This document shows, piece by piece, positions 12,601 to 22,854 of a stretch of DNA of 64,000 nucleotides (positions are counted from its first letter, which is position 1; each line of letters begins with the position of its first letter). Source of the DNA: Petrosia ficiformis (taxonomy: Eukaryota > Porifera > Demospongiae > Haplosclerida > Petrosiidae). Both the position numbers and the translations under genes were made by a program. Location: assembly GCA_947044365.1 (NCBI GenBank), contig OX345649.1:4865905-4929904 (forward strand), read 5' to 3'. A model generated the notes under the pieces. That model was not told the origin of the DNA. It did no database searches and saw only the letters and a list, made by a program, of their open reading frames with translations.

Positions 12601-15600
12601 CTGTTCAGTGGACACTTACTCCATTGGTCTAGATTGCAGGAGCTGTTGAGTGGACACTTAATCCATTGGTCTAGATTGCATGTGCTGTTCAGTGGACACT
12701 TACTCCATTGGTCTAGATTGCATGTGCTGTTAAGTGCTTACATGTAGATATATGTACTTCCCTTCCTTATTAAGAAGCTTGTAGTTTCAAACAGGAAATA
12801 AATAATAGAACAGAAAATGTACACATACTGTATATATGCAAACAGGACCCTCCTGATTGAAATAAGCAGACATCCTGTTGCAATTATTGTATGTGTGTAC
12901 TTCTAAGGGGAGGGCATTTCCCCCTCTCTTGGAAATTTGAAATTTAAGAATCAATATTGCATGGCTGTCATGCCAGCATAGCATATCAAATCATATTAAT
13001 TAGGTATAGCTTTAGTCAGCAAGTGATATATGCAAGCTACAACTACATATGTCATAGAACAAGAGTGACAATATGACATGCATGACAATATGTATAACTC
13101 AGTGTGCAAAAAATGAATGTACAATGTATTTATGTACATGCATGCACAGACTACAGAATATATGTATGTACATGTACATTGTGTATGTACAGAATATGTA
13201 TATGTATATACATGTACATACTGTATTATATGCATACATGTATGTACATGTACATGTATGTAAAGACTATGACATACTGTATTATATGCATACATGTATG
13301 TACATGTATGTACATGTATGTAAAGACTATGATAGGAGCTACACTTTAATAAGGTTATAGTCAAATTTAACTACTTAAGTACTATTTTGTACTGTAATCA
13401 TAGTAATGTGTGAATTTCCTTTACATTTGTATGCGATAGATAGCATTGTACTAAGGTGTAATACATTCGAAGTACAAAGTACTTCACTCACAAAGTATAC
13501 TGTAGTCAATGGTGATAGTATGTAAACTTAATAATCTCAGGAACAATACAAGTACATGTATGTACATACATGTACATGCATGCTATGTAACTATGTATGG
13601 TATTCCATGCATGCAATATCATGCATGTAATATATACATGTACACTTTGTACATGACTATGAACTGTTTATCATTATAGTTGAGAATTGAGATCTACTCA
13701 TTCTTATTGGCTGAAGGTCACATGACCAGGAGGTACATGTATATGTATTAAAAAATTATTCTTAGTATTGAATTAGTGACACAAATTGTTTACTTTGGCA
13801 ATAAATTTGGAAGAAAAATAATATCTATATAATGTCTACATATGTATTGCTATCCCCATATACGAAGAAGCTTCTGTGTACATGTGTACAATGATAATTT
13901 ACATACATGTGTATCTCATTCTACTAACAAAATGGTCATCTTCCGCAAAAAAAAACTCTTGTATATATAAACCCCTGTCAGACCTTTTTGTAAACTCATA
14001 TGGCATACCATTGGCCCAAAGAACTTTTTATTTGGCACTGCACAGTTCTCTCTTTGGGCTAGATGGCACAGCTAATTACAATTATATTGTCACTAACAGC
14101 ATTAATTCTTTGTTAATTGGCACAAGATGTATTAATTCCCAATGGTGCACATATTACCCTTGCTTCAAAACGGATCCAAATCTCTGAGTCATATAACACC
14201 ACACTATAGTACATTGTATATCAATCATAGCTCTGTTGAATCAATTATTACCTTGAATTTTCTTTTAGTGGAATGCTTTTCATTTCAGTACTGTCATTCT
14301 GATCATTAGGTGAAGACACTTGGGACGATGAGGATATCACAGTACCACACCCACTATTTAGCTCGTTAACTGTTTGTAGTGCAGAGGCAGCTGCAGCTAC
14401 TGATATATCATCAAGCAGTGATTCAGAGATAGGTGATGTGTGGGCATTATTTAGAGTAATGTTCAATGCATTATGAGTTATAATCACAGGAGTTTGAGTT
14501 GTCATTGGAAAGTGCTCTTCTTTAGGTTTAATTTCGTTGTTAATCAAACTAAAAATAAAATAATAAATTGCATATAAAAATTATTATGTAATTCACTACC
14601 TGACACATCTTAAAACCAGGGTAATTCATGATCATTAAGATCAGGTTCCTCCATTATAACCTTCATCCTCAACCATAAACTAATCCTAAGCCTGATTCAT
14701 ACCTTAACCTTCAGCTCTAAATTAATCCTAAGCCCCATACCTTAACCCTCAACCCTAAACTATAATCCCATGCCCCATACCTTAACCCTCGACCCTAAAC
14801 TATAATCCTATGCCCCATACCTTAACCCTCGACCCTAAACTATAATCCCATCCCCCATACCTTAACTTTAATTCATACCAAATCTTAAACCCAGGATAAT
14901 TTTGTTTTTAAAAGGGTGAGGTTGTACATGTACGTTGAGTTAGAAACTTTAGCCGCTTAGAAAAAGTGATCTAATTGTATGTGCTACATGCAATGCTTTT
15001 GTTGTAGTATATGAACATGTGTGATATAGTCCATTTTAGTATTCACATGTTAAGTCACATGACATGGACACTAATTACATAATGCACATCTTGAAAGTCA
15101 CATGACATGTACACTAATTACAGTGCTGATCAACATTGAACATTGAAAATGATTTGACTAGCTTCCTTTGTTGTATAGCAATTATTGTATATTTAGTTTC
15201 CCTTTGTAATATAATGTGTTATTACTCATGATTATATAATATTATATTATAGGAATTTGTATCTATATGCATTTGTCAGGTTGACTTGAACCCACCCTTA
15301 CATAGCTTTCTATATCATCACTCTAACGCTGTGTAAGGATGAACATATAACCATAGTATACTAGATCCATAACAATTGTATACTAGATCCATAACCATAG
15401 TATACTAGATCTATAACCATAGTATACTAGATCATTGCACCAACACTAGGTAGACTTGAACCTATAACCATAGTATACTAGATCCATAACCATAGTATAC
15501 TAGATCTATAACTGTATACTAGATCTATAACCATAGTATACTAGATCATTGCACCAACACTAGGTAGACTTGAACCTATAACCATAGTATACTAGATCCA

Positions 15601-16667
15601 TAACAATTGTATACTAGATCCATAACCGTAGTATACTAGATCTATAACTATAGTACACGTATACTAGATCTATAACCATAGTATACTAGATCATTGCACT
15701 AACACTAGGTAGACTTGAACCTATAACCATAGTATACTAGATCCATAACCATAGTATACTAGATCATTGCTCTAGGTAGACTTGAACCTATAACCATAGT
15801 ATACTAGATTCATAATCGTAGTATACTAGATCATGGCTCTATCACTAAGGTAGACACTTATAGTATACTAGATCACTGGTCTAGAGACACTAAACTATGT
15901 GTGGCCACGATTGGAAAGCACTTTTGCACATATAGATAATTAAGAGATAAAATGGAAAATAACATATACCATACTGGAGGCTAAAACTATTTGCCCATGA
16001 AGGAGCTGATTTTATGAGAAAATTGAGTGGGGCTGACACCGTATGGCTGGAATACAATTAGACATAAATAATGCAAATTTTAAAGTATTAGACAAAGCCA
16101 TTTTCAGTTTTGGTCAATCTTCTAACTTCAAACAATAACTAAACTTTGGTTCAACACAAATTGCCAAATTTTCTTGCTTCACTACTCAAAAGGCATGAGG
16201 TAATTGCTGTATCATAATTAACACCTTATAGCCTCACAGCTCATTCTTCTTACAAAGGGATAATGCTGTATACTGCATGATGACAGATGACTGCACCATT
16301 ACAGATTGATCATTACACATTGCCTTGCTTACATGCATATAAAGATACACCTACATGATTGTGTACAAGGCTAGTAAAAATGATATAAACTTTAGCAACA
16401 ACATCAAACATGTTTATAAATTTGAATTCATTAGATGACAGGTTAAATTAATGATATTCATGAACAATTACAATTGTATTCATGGAGTTAGGTGTAAATT
16501 TTATTATTCATCATGGCACCAATGTTATTCAATGCTTATAACAGCCGAGTCAGCCATCATTCTTACCTTAATGAGTTGCTTGCAGATGCAGGCAAACTCT
16601 GAACATTATCATTAAGCGTAGCTAACATGTTTGGGAGGTCTCCGCCATTAGTAGATACTAATTCCAT
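700..16667 (-). CDS. DNTTIP1: DNTTIP1-like MiDAC subunit, 3' end outside window
   Basis: Nine exons join in frame with GT-AG borders: 16567-16667, 14252-14548, 11837-11958, 6729-6866, 4932-5077, 3879-3919, 3266-3319 (or acceptor at 3307), 1087-1195 and 700-795. Together they give 368 codons with no stop; the C-terminus lies left of the window. The start is ATG at 16665-16667. Residues up to about 280 are Ser/Thr/Asn-rich and acidic and look disordered. The last three exons read HPYHRATCRGG, then TLDLLKAVMQSSFNQEVKKL and NVHDNTGD. These line up with the dimerisation region of vertebrate DNTTIP1, which in humans bridges HDAC1/2 and MIDEAS in the nuclear deacetylase complex MiDAC. Human DNTTIP1 has only about 50 residues before this region, so the N-terminus here is unusually long. 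The domain call comes from recalled family sequence and is fairly firm. The 41-bp exon 3879-3919 is supported mainly by phase. An ORF start and divergent neighbour at 16908 fix the 5' end. Confidence 0.66.
890..1032. mobile_element. GTTGTTTTAGT-type MITE copy
   Basis: Runs from GGACACTTTTAGTTAGTTAA to ACTAAAACAACACTAG. Related to 23895-24008. Confidence 0.5.
1197..1893. repeat. AATGTAATT-type degenerate tandem repeats
   Basis: Two blocks (1197-1535 and 1715-1893), interrupted by the MITE at 1538, built from TGTAATTAGAA/TGTAATTGAAA units of 9-12 bp. Confidence 0.8.
1538..1702. mobile_element. TAGGGCTGGGAAAAGG-type hAT-like MITE, short copy
   Basis: Starts TAGGGCTGGGAAAAAGG and ends GGTTCCGGCTCTA. 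The inner part (TGACAAAAACACGTGCGAAG and GAGTACTAGTC in complement) matches the inverse of 5543-5700, so it is a shortened relative of the element at 5543-5910. Confidence 0.6.
2828..3275. repeat. 54-bp minisatellite that includes a splice donor
   Basis: Five near-identical 54-bp units plus degenerate ends. Each unit carries, on the minus strand, TTATCATAGAGCTTCATG followed by GTAAGTATAAC. This equals the end and donor of DNTTIP1-like exon 3266-3319. Confidence 0.85.
3432..3735. repeat. ~105-bp tandem repeat, three copies
   Basis: Unit begins near GGGTTCAGGCATCCATAATA and contains ACTGCTGTATGGGTG; copies start at 3451, 3558 and 3662. Confidence 0.8.
3957..4710. repeat. (TACAG)n pentanucleotide array
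   Basis: About 750 bp of TACAG with TATAG, TAGAG and TATAT variants. It starts 38 bp from the predicted 41-bp exon 3879-3919. Long ORFs through it are repeat artefacts. Confidence 0.95.
5285..5400 (+). mobile_element. tRNA-derived SINE fragment
   Basis: GTGGGTTCGAATCCCAC at about 5314-5330 is a tRNA T-arm and contains a Pol III B box. It is followed by CTGAGGCAAC, a T-rich stretch and a (CTTT)n tail. No clear A box or cloverleaf 5' half is present, so it is not an intact tRNA. Confidence 0.45.
5543..5910. mobile_element. TAGGGCTGG-type hAT-like MITE, long copy
   Basis: Begins TAGGGCTGGAACGAAGG and ends AACCTTTCCCAGCCCTA. About 370 bp without an ORF. The target duplication is not clear. Confidence 0.65.
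5957..6420. mobile_element. hAT-type MITE with perfect 8-bp target duplication
   Basis: Starts CAGGGATGTTGTAATT and ends AATTACAACATCCCTG. AAATATAC flanks both ends (5949-5956, 6421-6428). The interior is built from degenerate TAATTGTAAT repeats. It lies between DNTTIP1-like exons 4 and 5. Confidence 0.88.
7455..7945. repeat. ~60-bp minisatellite, about eight to nine copies
   Basis: Units contain ATGTACATGTACATGTGTAT, ACAGAATTGTCAACACACTG and a variable TATGTAGAAA or TATGTAGTAAAGAG tail. Confidence 0.9.
8964..11377. repeat. 65-bp satellite-like array, about 37 copies
   Basis: Head-to-tail units of exactly 65 bp (ACATACATGTATGTGC, AGTTAAGGAAGCTGCATC, TCTAGGTCTAACTAATG). Copies are nearly identical; the main variation is TATATTG versus TATATCG and GTCTAAC versus GTTTAAC. 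The right part alternates the first two variants. It lies in the intron between exons 11837-11958 and 6729-6866 of the DNTTIP1-like gene. Confidence 0.97.
11556..11732. mobile_element. 177-bp TIR element, GC-richer than host intron
   Basis: TCAAAAGAAACTTGTGAGTT at left faces AACTCGCAAGTTTCTTTTGA at right. The interior is GC-rich for this window (GCGTATGCGCATT, TTTGCGCGTTAGC). No ORF. Confidence 0.65.
11742..11812. mobile_element. Short GTTGTTTTAGT-type MITE
   Basis: CTAGTGTTGTTATAGTATGA at left, ACTAAAACAACATCAG at right. It sits directly against the donor side of DNTTIP1-like exon 3 (11837-11958). Confidence 0.5.
12388..12740. repeat. 42-bp minisatellite, eight copies
   Basis: Unit contains GTGGACACTTAATCCATTGG and TCTAGATTGCATGTGCTG. 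Because 42 is divisible by three it leaves a 119-codon open frame, which is not a gene. Confidence 0.93.
12748..14251. other. DNTTIP1-like intron, mostly without features
   Basis: Apart from TACATGTA-rich sequence at 13130-13330 and 13550-13650 I see no exon or element. The open frame at 13876-14187 lacks homology I recognise. Confidence 0.5.
13130..13330. repeat. TACATGTA-rich tandem region
   Basis: ATGCATACATGTATGTACATG and AAAGACTATGA recur twice, with dense TACATGTA cores. Confidence 0.7.
14690..14880. repeat. 40-bp repeat with CCCTAAAC core
   Basis: CTTAACCCTC, ACCCTAAACTATAATCC and GCCCCATAC recur at 14741, 14781 and 14821. It resembles telomere-like CCCTAA but the period is 40 bp. 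Confidence 0.8.
15335..15880. repeat. 22-bp repeat (CCATAGTATACTAGAT), about 20 copies
   Basis: Units ACCATAGTATACTAGATC are interrupted in a higher-order pattern by CATTGCACCAACACTAGG plus TAGACTTGAACC. Confidence 0.85.
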
Positions 16668-16907
16668 TTTGTGTACACTTCCCTAAGGAGGAGAGAAAAA
16701 TATGTGTAAATAATGGTTGCTACCAATGTTTGGGTAGTTACGAATGCTTACCTAGGTAGTTAAACGTTCTTATAAACCTCTGCAAACACTTCCCTAGTTG
16801 CAGATGGAGTAGATAAGCAGGTAAGAAGACGTAAATGACTCTAAGCTGCAAGGCCGGGCTCACAGCTGTCGTAACCACAAAGGACTAGATCACGTGATCC
16901 CTTGGAA
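16668..16907. promoter_or_regulatory. Bidirectional promoter between DNTTIP1-like and ARMC5-like genes
   Basis: The two divergent start codons are only 240 bp apart, so both promoters must overlap here. A perfect 12-bp palindrome, GATCACGTGATC, lies at 16888-16899, about 9 bases before the ARMC5 ATG. Its core TCACGTGA is the E-box class bound by USF and MiT/TFE bHLH-zip factors. On the minus strand a pyrimidine tract ending in CCTTAG lies shortly before the DNTTIP1-like ATG and could be a 5'UTR splice acceptor. No TATA box is evident. Confidence 0.55.
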
Positions 16908-19900
16908 ATGGCTGAGAATCGAAAACTACCCCGCAGTGGTGGGAAACAAGTTACTTCAGTGGCCCAAATCACAGAACCTGCTTCAACAACAATCAAGTCA
17001 CTAACAGAGAAGTTGGTACACCTGGCTGATAGTTATATGAAAGGAAGTGAAAAGCGTAGTAAGGTAGAAAAATCTTTGTTCTACCTCAAATCTCAACGAT
17101 TACGTAATCCTGCGAGTGCATCGGCATTCCTTCATCATGGAGGAGTGCATAGTTTACTGCAGCTCTCACGCAATCTCAATCATGAAAAAGAAGATGAGAG
17201 GAAGCTTCTGGCATTGCTGTGGGGAACCATAGCTAATCTTTGTGCATTAGATAAATGCACTCAAGCAAAGGTATAGTCATATGTCAAATAAATATATATA
17301 TTTTTTACATTGATCCAATATGACAACAGAAGCTACCATCTTTGCTGTAATAGGAAGCTCAATGCTTTTTCTGTAGAATGGCAATGCTCGACGAGCAATA
17401 TAATTATAATTATGTTGAAATTAAAATTATTTATAGGATTATAAATTTTTTTAAGCTAGGACAATTGCATCTGCCACCTACATGAATATTCTGTTATTAT
17501 TTATTACTGCAATCCATTGTTTGCTCATGTGATCACTTCGTCATCAGAAGACTGCTGGATGTCTGCTCCAAATCTCGGTCTGCTCAATATATCATAATTA
17601 TTGATATTGTCTTGATTTTAATGACTGGCCTCTGCCATATATATACAAACTGTACTAGTTGGAGTTGATCTTCGGTCCACATGCTAGGTATATTAGTGAA
17701 GTTTGTGATGAGAAACTAACAAACGAGTGCCTGATGCTCCACTGATAAATGTAGTTGATAGTGTTTGGTATTTCTTTCTGTACTTTATAATTTTCTTTTA
17801 ATTTACAAAATGTCCTATATTTCAAAACGTCTACTTTTAATTCCTTTGTTTCTTTTATAAACAGACAATAGAAGATGGGATTACAGATCTATGTGAGTCT
17901 ATGTGTATAGCTACATCTTTTTTGGGAAAAAGACTATAAATCAGTTTTGACCATGTGATAGTTTTGTTTGTTTCAATTCACAAACAGAGGGTTATGTATT
18001 GAAACTCTAACATAGTAGTAATGTCTCGTGTAGATTACAAAATACACAAACTTACATGTACATACATGTACACTTCAAAACTTCAAAAGGTATTACAACC
18101 TAATTACATCATCAATTAGTATTACATTGAATTGTATGAGTACATTCATCCTATATAGTATACATGTTATATTATGTGACCCAGTTCTGATACTTTTTCT
18201 ATTCAATTTACGAAGCAATACCCTCTTTACATACTCACTATCAGGGTTACATACAGAGGAGGGGAATGGGCATATGATTCCCCAGAAGTAACCTCAGAGG
18301 GACTAATATTTTTCCAGAGGGAGCATACCCCAGACCTTCCTAGGAGCAGTGTGCTCCGCATTAATTGATTGTCCCCTCCCATACACACATATATATCTTG
18401 TGTGTAATCCTTGCTGTTTTTTCATTTTGTTCATTAGGCTAACGACTCATTTTTGTTATACTGGTACACTTAATTGCATACCTTTCTGTATAAAATGCAA
18501 AGTAGCTTAGTGCCTAAAGAGAGGGCTTGTTTCATGCATTGAATAACATAGTACCATAAATTTACTAAGCCAATCACATACATTATTAACTGCAGGTCAA
18601 CTACTATCTAAATGTTCGCATAGTGATGTTCTGAACACTGTATCTCGTACAATAGGAAACTTAGCTTCTAATGATAGTTTTATTCCAGCTTGTAAAGGAA
18701 ATGAAGTTGTCATTATCCAAGAATTTACACGTTTACTTTGTACCTTTGAAGATTCTGGATGTTTACAAAGCATTCTTCGTGCGTTAAGAATACTTACCCA
18801 AAATGGAGAATTAAACGAAGAACTAAAACTGTCACAATCTATACCAGCTATTGCTAACTGTCTTCGTTTGACAGATGAAGCAGTTACCAGCTCAGCTTTA
18901 CGTACGTTGGAATCGGTTACTTGTGGATGTACTCCAGAACTTATTTCAAGTTTATGGGCTACAGGAAATACGCCATTGCAGTTTATTGCTCAGTGCATAC
19001 AGGGAAACAACAATGCTGTGATTCAAGAAAAAGCAACACACATACTTTGTGAGTGTGTGAAACACACGGATGGTAAAGCATCCTTAAGTCGGGCTGGAGG
19101 AATTGAAGTTCTTGTTGCCTTCTTATCTTCAAGGAGTATAAAGTCATCGATGATATACAGTGAGGTAGTAGTAGCATTGTGTTTGTGTTGTCGTGATGTG
19201 CACAGTAGACAAAAGATGCGTGACTCTAATGGACTTCAAATACTTATTGACCTTCTTCTGGATGACACCATCATTCCTCATCACGAGGATATCCTATCTG
19301 CTCTTATTTGCTACTACTTTGATGAGAATACTCTAAGATATATGATCCGTCATCTCGGGCTCATGAAATCACTAGTTCATCACATTTACCAGATGACCGA
19401 TCAACTGAAAACACAAAGCCTTTCAGATAATGTCTGTGATTTTAACTTAAGCAGAAGTAAGGATGAGAGTACTCCCAATTATTTTGCTCTTGAGCTTGTT
19501 GAAACAGGCTCTGAGGAATATATTGACACTGATATTCCTTGTGCACGTATGGACTTTCAGCATCAGACCAGTCCTGCCCCAACAGAATCAGAAATCAGTG
19601 GACTATCTGTTGACTCTTTCTGTTCTAGTTCTATCCCACAGGATGCTAGTTTACAAGACAGAGATTCGTCGTCATCACCCTTTATACCTTCTGAATTTTC
19701 ACCTATAAACTCTGTATCCCAGAGTTCTGAACTCCAAAGAGACACTTCTTCAGAGGTCATCTGTTCTTTGTATGAACCCAAAACCATGCTAACACCTTCA
19801 TCTGACCTAGAGTTAAATGTTTCTCAGTGTACTGTCACTCCTTTACATCTATCACCTACTTTTAGCACATGTTTTAAGGACAATGATTCGCTGGCTAGTC

Positions 19901-22744
19901 TGTGTTCAACATTGAGTGATTCGACTCCATGTGTGACCTCCAGAACTGCTTCGAAAATTAATCTTGACTTAGATTCTTCCACTCCAATGCCTGCAAATTT
20001 TATCGATTCACTGCTAGCATCACCAACCCTATATTCCACTCAGCAGTTGATGTCTCAAAGCACTTCTCCAATGCTCACCAATAACCAAGGCACTCTGGAG
20101 AGCAAAGTTCTTCTCTTACTATCTCGGTTATCTCATCTTCATGACTGTCAGCCTATTTTAGCCAGTTCTGAAATTCTACCCGCCATTTTAGATTATTTTT
20201 TCACTGCTGGTCCAAGTAATGCTCACTGTTTTAAAGTGCTGAGTCGGGTATTCTCAAATCCACATTGTTTTCAAGATTGTCTGATGAATCATGCACCTTC
20301 TTTAGTTTTTAACCATATGCAAGATAATCCAACTTCCGCTCAGACATTAACAACCGAACCATCTGTAGTTGTTTCTCCCATATCACCAAAATTACCACCC
20401 TGTCCGCTTAATTTCTCACAAGATGTATGCCACCAGCTGTTTAATACTTTATGTCATGTTGCTGAGTCTCCATATGGTCAGGGAGTGATTGCACATATGC
20501 TTTTGAGAGGTGATAGCAAGGAGATGACAGCTGGTTGTTTAGCATTAACACTGTTACAAAGGTAAGTGTATTCATAGGTTATTTTCAGGGTTTCATATGG
20601 ACAGCACCCCACACCCTAGATTTCAGACATTCTGGTGCCCTAGAAGGACAAAATTTTTTAAATTTCCTTGAGGAGCATATCCCCATACAGTCTCGCGTGG
20701 CCGACGATTGTGTTACAAGATGAGACCATCTGGAAACTCTCATCACAAAACTGTGGCAAACTATCACGTGACAGAATCAGGTTATTAACTGATTAATTTA
20801 CAAATACAGTGGAACCTCTTTATAAAGGACACCTTGGGACTAGTGGAAGTGTCCTTTAAATAGAGATGTCCTTTATTTAGAGGTCATTTAATACGCAAAT
20901 GTATTGTATTGGGATAAGAACGATGACCTTAGTATGGAGGTGTCCTTATTTCAGAGTGTCCTTTAACAGAGGTTCTACTGTAATTATCAAGTAATGGATA
21001 GAGCAGAGCAGTGATGTCTGTTGATATGTTCCTTTGATACTGGGTCTATGACAGAGTACAACTCAATTTGGCCTGGTGACTATCCTCGGAGTCATTGTCA
21101 ACAAAGTTTGAAACGGAAACTCTGAACAAGTATGATTTGATCTTATTTTATCAGTGATAACTATAATTATGTAGCTGCTTTTTACTATTGTTGCCAGTCT
21201 TTGGTGTTTCTTCAGAAATATTTTCCTAATATCACATTGTTGCCATCGTTTGTCGTGACGAAGCGTGATTTATATTGATTTTGATTGGCCCAGATTCATG
21301 CAGAAGCCACAGTTTTGTGATGAGAGTTTCCAGACGGTCCCGTCTTGTAACGGGGTCGTCGGCCCCACGAGACTAATCCCCATACACCCTACCTAAGAGC
21401 AACTGTTCCCATGACAATTCTGTATAAAATCCCTGATTTGTGTATATTATTATTTGTTATCACAGCATACTGTGCACTAATTGAATATCAAATGATGATT
21501 TATTTTGCTATCGTGTATTGTAATGTATGACTGTTTGTTGTCCGGTCAGTGAATGGTGGTTCTTTTAATATCATGTCAACAAATAATTATACCATTTCTC
21601 TTGTCTGCTCTTGTACAGGTCAAATATTGTTTGTCACAAAATGCTACTCGGTTACAATGGATTACACAACCTTTTACTACTATCAGAAGGTAGAGACATA
21701 ACTCCAGCAAACAAAGATGATACTATGAATATTTGCAGTACTTGTAATACAGTTGATGAGGCAGAAATAGAGAGCAAAAAACCAAATAATGATTGTTATG
21801 ATAGCTTCGATGACACTGCCCAGAACAAGGCAATTGTTGCCCTTCTTCATCTTGCCTTCCACTATTATAACTATCCTCCTAGGAAGAGAAGACATAGCTA
21901 CACACATGTAGAAGATGCATATGTACCTTGCACTGCATTTCCCCTACCACGATCAAAACACCAACGGCAAGAGAACACTCGAAGTATTAGTTGTGTTGCT
22001 GAAATACAACTTCCAATAGATACAAAAGACAATCATCCATCAATTCCTGTGTGTATGTATAGAGATTCAGACCACTGTCCTTTTGACCTCATAATACAAG
22101 TGAACAATGGTGACGATGAGATTGGAATTTTTCCGGTCCACCGTGCTATGCTTGTAGAGTCTTCAGAAGTATTTGCTGTGATGTTAGAGGGCATGTATCA
22201 GGAATCATTATCAAATGTCATTCAATTGTATCAAGTTCTTCCATCTGTTTTTAATTCATATCTACATCACGTATACGGTTGTAGTTGGGAATGCAGTGAA
22301 ATGACTCATGAACATAATAGTAGTAGTTGGAAGAAACCACTTAATAAATCTAGCAATGGTGAAGGAACTGACAGTAAAATAAAGCAGAATCCATCCTTTA
22401 TGGGGAACACGCTAGAGGAAATCACAGGTCCCATACCTTGCAGCAAGGACAAAGAGCTGACTGTTCATTATCTTCAACTATTAGAATGTGCTGACAGATT
22501 TTACCTCCCTTCATTAGTAAAGCGCTGTGAGGAATCTTTAAACGTACATCTCAATGAAGATAATTTGGTACCATTGTTTTTATTCTCACAGATACATCAG
22601 AGTCACCAGTTAGCAAAGAAATGTATTATTTGCCTGCTTTCAGTGAGAAACGTTACCAAACAGTGTAATATTTTCAAAGAATTGCTTCAATCGGATGACG
22701 GAGCTGAATGTTTAAGCATGATTAAGGAAATATTTTATGTATGA
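16908..22744 (+). CDS. ARMC5: ARMC5-like armadillo-repeat/BTB protein
   Basis: Four exons join in frame: 16908-17270, 17865-17892 (a 28-bp exon), 18596-20561 and 21619-22744, giving about 1160 aa. The start is the ATG at 16908; the TTG six bases upstream is not used. Residues about 20-330 form helical armadillo-type repeats (for example FLHHGGVHSLLQL and KASLSRAGGIEVLVAFL). Residues about 340-680 are a Ser/Thr/Pro-rich linker, followed by another helical stretch. A BTB domain begins near residue 935 with FDLIIQVNNG and PVHRAMLVESSEVFAVML; a roughly 65-residue hydrophilic insert precedes the LQLLECADRFYLPSLVKRCE helix pair. This order is that of ARMC5, whose human protein (935 aa) is a CUL3 adaptor that controls RNA polymerase II subunit turnover. 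Function here is inferred from architecture. The large third exon and long linker account for the extra length. Confidence 0.75.
20689..21374. mobile_element. MULE-like non-autonomous DNA transposon in ARMC5 intron 3
   Basis: Terminal inverted repeats of roughly 70 bp (20689-20757 and 21307-21374) begin AGTCTCG and end CGAGACT. They share the segment reading GTTTTGTGATGAGAG near their inner ends. The 10-mer ATCCCCATAC abuts the left end and recurs one base after the right end, like a 9-10 bp target duplication. Long TIRs with such a duplication suggest Mutator-like elements. No transposase is encoded. A smaller MITE sits inside it at 20807-20980. Confidence 0.6.
20807..20980. mobile_element. 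pogo/Tc1-mariner-type MITE nested in the MULE-like element
   Basis: The element starts CAGTGGAACCTC and ends AGGTTCTACTG, is 174 bp long, and is flanked by TA on both sides (20805-20806, 20981-20982). Inside the TIRs the phrase AAAGGACACC recurs in both orientations. TA duplication and this TIR are typical of pogo-like MITEs. A solitary right-end-like sequence occurs at 8866-8894. Confidence 0.7.
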
Positions 22745-22854
22745 TTAGTAATTGCACAATTTCAATGTAGAACAAATTATAATAATAACATCAATGAGGT
22801 CCCCAATCAATTTGCAAAACAGTGGAGTAGGTTGTTCTACAGCTCCACCCACTT
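22745..22854 (+). promoter_or_regulatory. 110-bp spacer between ARMC5-like stop and F-box/WD40 ATG
   Basis: This is all the sequence available for the 3' end of the ARMC5-like gene and the 5' end of the next. No AATAAA is present. TTGTTCTACAG, a plausible splice acceptor, ends 12 bases before the ATG at 22855. Such a short spacer is unusual for separately transcribed genes. Confidence 0.45.

Noticed and set aside
12388..12747. 119-codon open frame with 14-residue repeats
   Set aside because: A 42-bp minisatellite is divisible by three and stays open by chance; no splice sites or homology.
13876..14187. 103-codon open frame in a DNTTIP1-like intron
   Set aside because: No recognisable domain, no splice context, and opposite to the host gene.
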